Assembly: GCA_030374735.1 (NCBI GenBank)
Contig: JASCIV010000110.1
Coordinates: 1 to 45,383 of the forward strand
Source: Gracilaria caudata
Taxonomy: Eukaryota > Rhodophyta > Florideophyceae > Gracilariales > Gracilariaceae
Reading direction: 5' to 3'
DNA length: 45,383 nt
The notes under the pieces were generated by a model. That model was not told the DNA's origin, ran no database searches, and saw only the letters and a program-made list of their open reading frames with translations. A program made the position numbers and the translations under genes. Below, in pieces: positions 40,401-45,383 of this stretch. Each line of letters starts with the position of its first letter. The first letter of the stretch is position 1.

Positions 40401-41457
40401 TCTGAGCCGGAGGGAGCTCAGTGAACGTGCCCTCAAAGCTCTCGGAGAAAAGAAAGTAGCTTTGCAGAAAAGGCAGTTGGGGGCGCCGTGGGCTATTCGT
40501 CCTTCGGAGTTTAGCGAGGAGCTCGTTGGAGGAAAGTCTCTGAACTTGCAACGTATAGTTGCGCTTGGATTACCGTCTTGGATCAATACGCCAGTCTCAG
40601 TTGCTCTTCCGTTTGGTGCCATGAAGAAGGTCATGAACTTTGATACAAACCAGGATCTCAGAGAGGAATATGATCGACTGAGGAAGGAAATGTCATCAGC
40701 CAAGGTCGGTGATGTGAAGCTATGTCCAAAACTTCGGGAGGTCATCACGAGTCTTGATTCTCCTGAGGGTTTGAAGGAGGCCCTGAGAGGCGTTCTTGAT
40801 GATCTTGGTTGTGAGGATATAGACAGTACACTACCTTCGGCCTGGGTCGCGGTTAAAGGCGTGTGGGCAAGCATCTGGAATGAACGAGCACATCTTGCCA
40901 GGCAAAAGCTTCGCCTTGATGTGGACGATGTCGATATGGCGGTCTTGTGTCAGAAGGTGGTGGATGCTGACTATGCATTCGTCATCCATACTTCAAATCC
41001 GGTCACGATGGATGAAAACGAGTTGTATGCGGAAGTTGTAGTCGGCTTGGGTGAAACTCTTGTTGGGAACGCCCCTGGGCAAGCGCTTGGTTTCACTGTC
41101 CGCAAAGACCAAGACTTGGACACGGTGATGCCGGTGATTCGAAGCTACCCAAGCAAAGCAACTGCGTTGTTCGGTGGTGATTTCATATTCAGGTCTGACA
41201 GTAATGCCGAAGACCTGGATGGATTTGCTGGAGCTGGGCTCCATGACTCGCTTCCACTCGCTGAGAATGAAGTCATCGATATAGATTATGGAAACGAACG
41301 TCTCATGATGGATGACGAGTTCCGCGAGTTTTTGATGCGGGGAGTGGCCAAGATTGGTGTCGAAATAGAAGATATCATGGGTGGGGCTCCACAAGACATT
41401 GAAGGCTGTTTCAAAGACGGTGAATTCTACGTTGTACAAGCTCGCCCTCAAGTATGA
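37420..41457 (+). CDS. GWD1: Alpha-glucan, water dikinase (GWD/R1)
   Basis: A 1345-residue single-exon enzyme from ATG 37420 (upstream codons lack ATG). GWD phosphorylates glucose units of starch at C6 using the beta-phosphate of ATP, which opens the granule for breakdown. Two N-terminal CBM45-like starch-binding modules are marked by LHLHWGIVKND (about residue 60) and IVLHWGVKRGRKNGW (about 276), joined by a long Lys/Glu/Arg helix (about 150-210). The middle has WGHGSMMEQWHQKLHNNTSP, nearly invariant in GWDs. The catalytic His is His895 in DVLSHVSVRARN. The C-terminal PPDK-type ATP-binding domain holds FIFRSDSNAEDLDGFAGAGL and ends EFYVVQARPQV as in plant GWDs. There is no obvious transit peptide, which would fit a cytosolic floridean-starch enzyme of red algae. 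Confidence 0.96.
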   Translation: MGASAASEAATIPVTEYSSSTNLQAHPLEVKVSVARRSRSAEIEVTFERTSKPVQREGEPLHLHWGIVKNDADDHSVYVRPPKTLWPEGTDPRHGEPSLQSPFNESGVLSFSFEEKFSPAGFVFLFMIRGGHGFHEQWLKRPDGSSFYVDLTGAVSKEEVKRRARVIEEEKRAEEKRQREEEERKARQLREAEERRKKEESLKAVRAEEALEYIEELVSASTWKLFKTHEEAYEFGSLFFHVLESVSAEDQSDEADSEQRRVQVHVVSTMSIEGSDIVLHWGVKRGRKNGWCAAPSGSLPDHTNVMPDGKAAQTVLQPHGDSGLRVSCINSLESDEDIVGMYAVIHAPNAPNHLKWIQGTKGGDIYVPIARKPPLPGLSPEDNVSDTCIEVLEGVIEREMEYGSWTLMHRYNYAKHLVNSVVGSDEACWSSIYVWMRYSQIRVLDWQRQFNTKPRELSSAQLSLVTLLANRYKNVPEIRWLARLVMSCVGRGGSGDLGQRIRDDILVILRHCRDWGHGSMMEQWHQKLHNNTSPDDVVICDALITFWEGNGNRGGYWDAIHSQGLTRERMASYEQPITSDPDFRGHIKDTMLWELRRYGALLRQVHLGTDLNSIVERCQGVMDGHGRHEVNNFMHIRGSHSPLTDKLRSVAAARKTVCDQVIFSNSLHDESRRDLVFLDLALESEARRILESSGGFGQGGTLYSHLVSIRACAKALKCSETGLPTEGELSRAMNDLDSVIDRLGHQGESHDVGLRAAAGMNIMRNVLTSIIDRYNQRLGPISKCLGTAFNADKHVISTFIEECVRGGPAFSLSTLLRRAGPAVRRVAQLGPYAIIAPMDKETKGPVVVFNKLRESEGAHLKRGTVIIANECDGSEDVPKNVSYVVIGSTVDVLSHVSVRARNERHGLLACLDEAKLAELRGLHGCIVKAQLRGEEFHIEIVDESARMSPSSGAQMVMKRVKSLGYITPPSGMMTPPGMFAGLRRGSMMKEGSGRLSRRELSERALKALGEKKVALQKRQLGAPWAIRPSEFSEELVGGKSLNLQRIVALGLPSWINTPVSVALPFGAMKKVMNFDTNQDLREEYDRLRKEMSSAKVGDVKLCPKLREVITSLDSPEGLKEALRGVLDDLGCEDIDSTLPSAWVAVKGVWASIWNERAHLARQKLRLDVDDVDMAVLCQKVVDADYAFVIHTSNPVTMDENELYAEVVVGLGETLVGNAPGQALGFTVRKDQDLDTVMPVIRSYPSKATALFGGDFIFRSDSNAEDLDGFAGAGLHDSLPLAENEVIDIDYGNERLMMDDEFREFLMRGVAKIGVEIEDIMGGAPQDIEGCFKDGEFYVVQARPQV

Positions 41458-41882
41458 TATGAGCATATGAATGATGCAGTCTATTTTAGGTATAGTAGTT
41501 CGTTCTTAATATACAATGACAGGCTGATGCGTTCTTTAAGTAACTTAGGAACCACAGAAGCAATGTTTACTTGTTTGAAAAATGTATCTTCGTCTTCGTA
41601 AGCTAGGGCTTGTCATGCTGGTGGTTCACGATTTGGGAGAAACCCTGGCTACCAAACATTAATACGCGTCCGACCGCGAGAAGCTCAAATCGGTTTTGTA
41701 TCTGATTACCGCAGATTCTCCTATATCAACGGTGGGTTGACTGACGCCCGCATGGTCTCCGTCCACTGCTCACGTTCAACAGAGGCCATTCGTCGAGGTG
41801 GAGGGCTTGTTCGCGTGGAGGGCTTGTTCGCGTGTATCCTGTCAAAAACATATCAAGCCACACAGCACAAAAGACCTGACAC
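41458..41882. other. Gap between convergent GWD and ATPSCKMT-like genes
   Basis: Two 3' ends. A short direct repeat, GAGGGCTTGTTCGCGTG, occurs at about 41800-41816 and again at about 41818-41834. Confidence 0.45.
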
Positions 41883-42524
41883 TCAAAGTCGATTGTCGTT
41901 AGACACGATACTGCTTGCCCGCAGCCTTTGCTCACTGACTCTATAGAACCAAACATCACCCGCTTTCCTTCCTTCCCACCCGGGGATCTGAAATCCATTA
42001 CAACATACTACACACTCATTGCTTGCTTCCTCCAGCACTTTCGCCCCAACTCTCTTCATGATGCTTGGGACTCCAAAGACAGCTACAACATCGAACTCGT
42101 TCATATCCACGGTCCACATGTCACGCCATTCCACTGTAGCTCTCGGAGATAGGCCTCTCCTCCATGCACGCCATTTGGCTGTCAAAACCAGCCATACATT
42201 CAGTTCAGCACCTTTTGCTATCCACCCCTCCTCTGCAGCGTCAAGAACAAGCTCACCAGAACCTGCTCCCAGATCAATCAGGCGCGGTGGAATTTCTCGA
42301 ATCCTTTTCCTCCTCAAAGCTTCTTCTTGGAGAAATCGGCGAATCGTGAGACGCGCCAAGTTGGACGATGCCACATATGGTGCTCCTGAGAAAGTTCGAA
42401 GAAATGGGGCGGTTATCAGAGCGAGAATGCCAGTAGTACATGCAACTGTCGTCAATCCAGCCTTTGCAACATAGGAGAAGCGATCAGATGTGGATTCGCA
42501 GCTCATGGAAGATCTGCTCGGCAT
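41883..42524 (-). CDS. ATPSCKMT/FAM173-type lysine methyltransferase
   Basis: A 213-residue protein from ATG 42524; the frame is open upstream but without ATG. The hydrophobic segment at about 24-43 is followed by GAPYVASSNLARL, the family pre-SET-like lead-in, then the SAM-binding motif LIDLGAGSGELVLDAAEEG (residues 82-100), GAELNVWLVLTAKWRAWRRG, and FDVVAVFGVPSIM. This order closely matches human ATPSCKMT and its relatives, seven-beta-strand methyltransferases that modify a lysine of mitochondrial proteins such as the ATP synthase c-subunit, with an N-terminal membrane helix targeting the enzyme. The substrate here is inferred by homology; an additional 5' exon is possible. Confidence 0.85.
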   Translation of the reverse strand: MPSRSSMSCESTSDRFSYVAKAGLTTVACTTGILALITAPFLRTFSGAPYVASSNLARLTIRRFLQEEALRRKRIREIPPRLIDLGAGSGELVLDAAEEGWIAKGAELNVWLVLTAKWRAWRRGLSPRATVEWRDMWTVDMNEFDVVAVFGVPSIMKRVGAKVLEEASNECVVCCNGFQIPGWEGRKAGDVWFYRVSEQRLRASSIVSNDNRL

Positions 42525-43195
42525 CCAACAAACCGAAGAGTGGACATACGGGCGCAGATTGCAACATAGCTTCGGTATTTCTGGAGAAGAGCGATGTCTA
42601 ACCGCAGAAGGCCAAGCCACGGAGTCACCAGGAGTGCTCTTCTGAAGGTCAATGGATTTTTTCACGAGTGGAAATCCCGAAGACAGTGAATCCTCTTACA
42701 CTGTGCAAGCGCAACGGTACAAGGGAAGGTGGAGCGTTCCCTTCTACCTGCAGCATACAAAGGACCTCTCTCTTAAGGTACAGGAGTACTTCGGGCCGCA
42801 ACCTCTGACCAGTGTCTTTTGATCTACAACGGTGCGCGAATCCCCGAGCGCATCGCGACATTTTATTCCGTCCGTAATCGTCATGAGATTCTGAGTCCGT
42901 CTTTTCTGCGGTTTCTCTCAACTGCACGTGACTGGGGCCCGTTCGACGTCATTGAAAACAATTCGCCTTACTGGTTTGGAACGTTTTAAAGCTCGCCAGC
43001 ATAAACCTTTGCTGTGGAAACAAACCCATCACCCAGAATGCTTGGTGCATATCTGGTTTCTGAATCCCTCCTCCCGTGCAAAGCTCAAATATTAATTATA
43101 GCCTCGGGCGCAGTTCTGGTTCAGTTTCTGCAGTTCGACGACCATAGCAGTGCGATCCAAGACCATAAAAGGCGCACTCGTGCAAGAGCCGAAGG
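42525..43195. other. Divergent intergenic, ATPSCKMT-like / thiolase
   Basis: Likely holds both promoters. A minus-strand frame at 42649-42927 (about 90 codons, no ATG at its start; an internal ATG gives about 70) is not recognisable and not called. Confidence 0.4.
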
Positions 43196-44492
43196 ATGAA
43201 CGCAGAGATCAGCGACACTTTGAATGAAGTGGTGGTGCTCGGAGCAGCTCGTACTCCAATTGGCTCATATGGGGGTTCACTTGCAAAAGTGTCTGCAACA
43301 AAACTAGGCTCCATTGCTATTGAAGGTGCGTGTGGTTTAGCGCAATACATTTCTGCCAGATCGACACTAACTTTTTATTGCAGGCGCATTGAAGAAGGCC
43401 GGCGTCCGTGCATGTGATGTAGATGCATGCTACATGGGAAACGTTTGTTCTGCGGGTCTTGGACAAGCTCCAGCGCGACAGGCAGCACTGGGTGCAGGTT
43501 TACCTGTTTCCTGCGTGTGTACCACGGTGAACAAAGTGTGCTCTTCTGGTCTAAAGCTTATATCTATAGGTGCACAAGACATAATCCTGGGCCAAGCAGA
43601 TGTTGTCGTAGCAGGGGGAATGGAGAGTATGTCGAGAGTCCCATTCTACGTCCCACAGGCTCGCTTCGGCTACCGCTTCGGCAGCGGGCAGTTGGTAGAC
43701 GGCCTGCAACAAGACGGGTTACCTGATCCGTATAATCAGGACACTATGGGAATGTTTGCAGAAAGCTGTTCAAAACGTCATGGCATAACGCGAGAAATGC
43801 AAGATAAACACGCGAAGGAGAGTTATCGTCGATCACAAGCTGCATGGGCGGATGAGAGATTCTACTCCGAAGTTGTGCCAGTCGTCACAAGTGAACGGGG
43901 GAGAGAGATTTGCGTGCAGCGCGATGAGGAATGCTTCCGGATTGATGCGTCAACTATGAAATCGATGCCAACATCTTTCATCAAAGATGGAAGCGGCACA
44001 GTGACCAGAGGAAATGCATCCGGATTGAACGATGGTGCAGCGGCGTTGGTGCTTGCTAGCAGGTCGAAAGCCGCTCAACTCGGCTTGCCTGTTGTGGCCA
44101 CCATGCGCGGGTTTGCCGACGCCGAACTAGAGCCAGAGCAGTTTCCCATAGCGCCATCACTGTCCATCCCAAAAGCGTTAAAACTCGCAAGCAAAATAAT
44201 GGACGAAGTGGATGTGTTTGAGTTGAACGAGGCGTTTTCCGTGGTGGTTTTCGCGAATTCGATGATTCTGGCATTACCAGAAGAAAACGTGAACCTGTTT
44301 GGGGGTGCGGTGAGCTTGGGACATCCCATGGGGTGTAGCGGGGCGCGAATAGCAGATACTCTGCTCAGCGTGATGGAGCACACGAAATCTAACGTTGGAG
44401 TGGCTGGTATCTGTAACGGTGGGGGCGGGTCTACGGCAATGGTGTTCGAGAGAAATAGTGAATTAAAGTACCATTCTTCGCCACGACCTTGA
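43196..44492 (+). CDS. Acetyl-CoA C-acetyltransferase (acetoacetyl-CoA thiolase), two exons
   Basis: Exon 1 (43196-43325) and exon 2 (43384-44492) flank a 58-bp intron (GTGCGTG ... TTATTGCAG) in phase 1; the join gives IAIEG-ALKKAGV, the standard thiolase sequence. Total 412 residues. The enzyme condenses two acetyl-CoA to acetoacetyl-CoA or the reverse, feeding isoprenoid synthesis or fatty-acid/ketone breakdown. Start-region motif VVVLGAARTPIGSYGGSL; nucleophile Cys96 in NKVCSSGLK; NEAFSVV; catalytic His357 in GGAVSLGHPMGCSGAR; second catalytic Cys387 in CNGGGGSTAM. There is no clear presequence, so the cytosol is likely, and no obvious peroxisomal signal at the C-terminus. Confidence 0.93.
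43326..43383 (+). other. 58-bp intron of the thiolase gene
   Basis: GTGCGT donor and TTTTTATTGCAG acceptor; removal restores an uninterrupted conserved thiolase N-terminus. Confidence 0.9.
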
Positions 44493-44848
44493 AACTTTTT
44501 CGGGTATTGACAAAGATGGGTTGATAAAGACATGGTGTTTGTGGTTCACATCCGGTTTATCATGGATTGGGACTGAACGCCTGTACCGACAGAGCAACCA
44601 TGTTTGCTTGCTCGTCCATCTGCGCTGGACCATTACCCTTCAAACCATCACGAATGATTGTCAGTTGTATTATACCGTTTTGCATTCGTCTTGAGCAATG
44701 TTAATTCAGCACATACGAGTGTGCTTCTACCCTTGCACTCGCCTGCATTCGGACTCAAAGGAATCGCCTCTGAAACACAGATAACCTTATCATAGATGCC
44801 AACAGATTTGGCGCGAAGTGAACAATTGCAGCAGGTGGTGAAACAACT
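44493..44848. other. Intergenic between thiolase and PNKP-like gene
   Basis: Nothing supported beyond the thiolase 3' UTR and the likely promoter of the next gene. Confidence 0.45.
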
Positions 44849-45383
44849 ATGCGTCATCACCGCCTACAGCGCCTTGGTGCTCCTTTCCTCACTTACGTAC
44901 CTCAGCGAGCACTCACAACCCTCTTCGCCCGGGAGACAGCACCGCGCGCTTTGCTCCCTTCATGCACCAAAATGCGTGCAAGTCACCTGCGTCGCGCAAA
45001 ACATTCACTCGCTTCTACACGCCAAATGCCGACGAAACAGCCTCTGCAGGCCAACAAACGTCTGCGCCAATCCTCGCTCAACGCGATGGCAAAGATCGCC
45101 GAGGGCTCCGATGCAAAGCCTGCACGTCGCTCCGAACCGCTGCGAGAGGTCGTGTGGTTGGATTCGGTCAAGGGGATCATGCGATACGAACCCAGTTCAT
45201 GGAAGAATGAGAACAGCCCGTTTCAAAGCGCCAACGCGTTGAAGATCGCCGCGTTTGACCTCGACAGCACGCTCATCACCATCAAATCGCGCACCAAGTT
45301 CCCGAAGAGTCCCAACGACTGGTGTCTGTTAAATGCGCAGGTGCAGCCTCTGATCGCCGCGCTGGCTGAGGACGGCTATTTGC
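44849..45383 (+). CDS. Polynucleotide 3'-phosphatase/kinase (PNKP-like), 5' part, cut by window end
   Basis: Open to the window edge: 178 complete codons from ATG 44849. The first about 75 residues are Arg/Leu/Ser/Thr-rich with few acids (MRHHRLQRLGAPFLTYVPQR), which could target the protein to an organelle; later ATGs at 44972 and 45030 are alternatives. From about residue 108 the sequence (EVVWLDSVKGIMRYEPSSW) resembles the lead-in of PNKP phosphatase domains. Then ALKIAAFDLDSTLIT contains the HAD catalytic motif DxDxT (the Gly usual in DLDGTL is Ser here), followed by FPKSPNDWCLL, matching the FPTxPxDW segment of PNKP. PNKP removes 3'-phosphates and adds 5'-phosphates at DNA breaks. Whether a kinase domain follows is outside the window. 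Confidence 0.85.
   Translation, partial: MRHHRLQRLGAPFLTYVPQRALTTLFARETAPRALLPSCTKMRASHLRRAKHSLASTRQMPTKQPLQANKRLRQSSLNAMAKIAEGSDAKPARRSEPLREVVWLDSVKGIMRYEPSSWKNENSPFQSANALKIAAFDLDSTLITIKSRTKFPKSPNDWCLLNAQVQPLIAALAEDGYL

Noticed and set aside
42649..42927. Minus-strand frame between the methyltransferase and thiolase genes
   Set aside because: No ATG at its start, no recognisable family, and it lies where two divergent promoters are expected.

Overview
Nuclear DNA of an intron-poor, photosynthetic eukaryote, most likely a red alga or a close relative (inference). Reasons: typical eukaryotic proteins (kinetochore Nuf2, splicing factor SF3B1, mitoribosomal uL29m, a PET100-like assembly factor, an ATPSCKMT-type methyltransferase) lie beside genes of starch and plastid biology (alpha-glucan water dikinase, an EamA transporter and an OPA-type phosphate-ester transporter with transit-like leaders, a leader-bearing rubredoxin protein). 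Most genes are single-exon. The clear introns are very short: 68 bp in the PET100-like gene and 58 bp in the thiolase gene.

Layout: 1-261 first copy of a dispersed repeat; 794-2134 EamA/DMT transporter; 3841-5265 NUF2; 5684-6021 (-) two-exon PET100-like gene; 6637-10368 SF3B1; 10953-11417 (-) small zinc-ribbon protein; 12700-13531 CFIm25 (NUDT21-type) gene broken by two in-frame TGA codons, next to a GC-rich low-complexity block; 14010-15479 kinase-like phosphotransferase; 15489-15719 (-) small zinc finger; 16377-17618 (-) rubredoxin-domain protein; 17952-19208 unknown; 19536-21023 (-) MFS/OPA transporter; 24100-26280 nuclear-type protein; 27807-29927 fucosyltransferase-like enzyme with an apparent internal duplication; 30542-31048 (-) uL29m; 32741-32996 second copy of the dispersed repeat; 34066-35646 unknown membrane protein; 35852-36086 5'-truncated LINE with target-site duplication; 37420-41457 GWD; 41883-42524 (-) ATPSCKMT-like; 43196-44492 thiolase; 44849 to the window end, 5' part of a PNKP-like phosphatase.

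Genes are independent units on both strands with intergenic gaps of 0.3-3 kb; nothing suggests an operon or a single shared pathway. Loose themes are plastid and starch metabolism (DMT, OPA transporter, rubredoxin, GWD), mitochondrial biogenesis (PET100, uL29m, ATPSCKMT) and nuclear RNA/DNA/chromosome machinery (NUF2, SF3B1, CFIm25, PNKP). Several candidate starts proposed by simple ORF calling are GTG or TTG; I moved those to the first sensible ATG. I saw no convincing tRNA, rRNA or CRISPR. The most notable points are the TGA-interrupted CFIm25 locus, the dispersed repeat with a perfect palindrome, the LINE tail with its target-site duplication, the duplicated glycosyltransferase, and a possible in-frame optional intron in the transporter leader.
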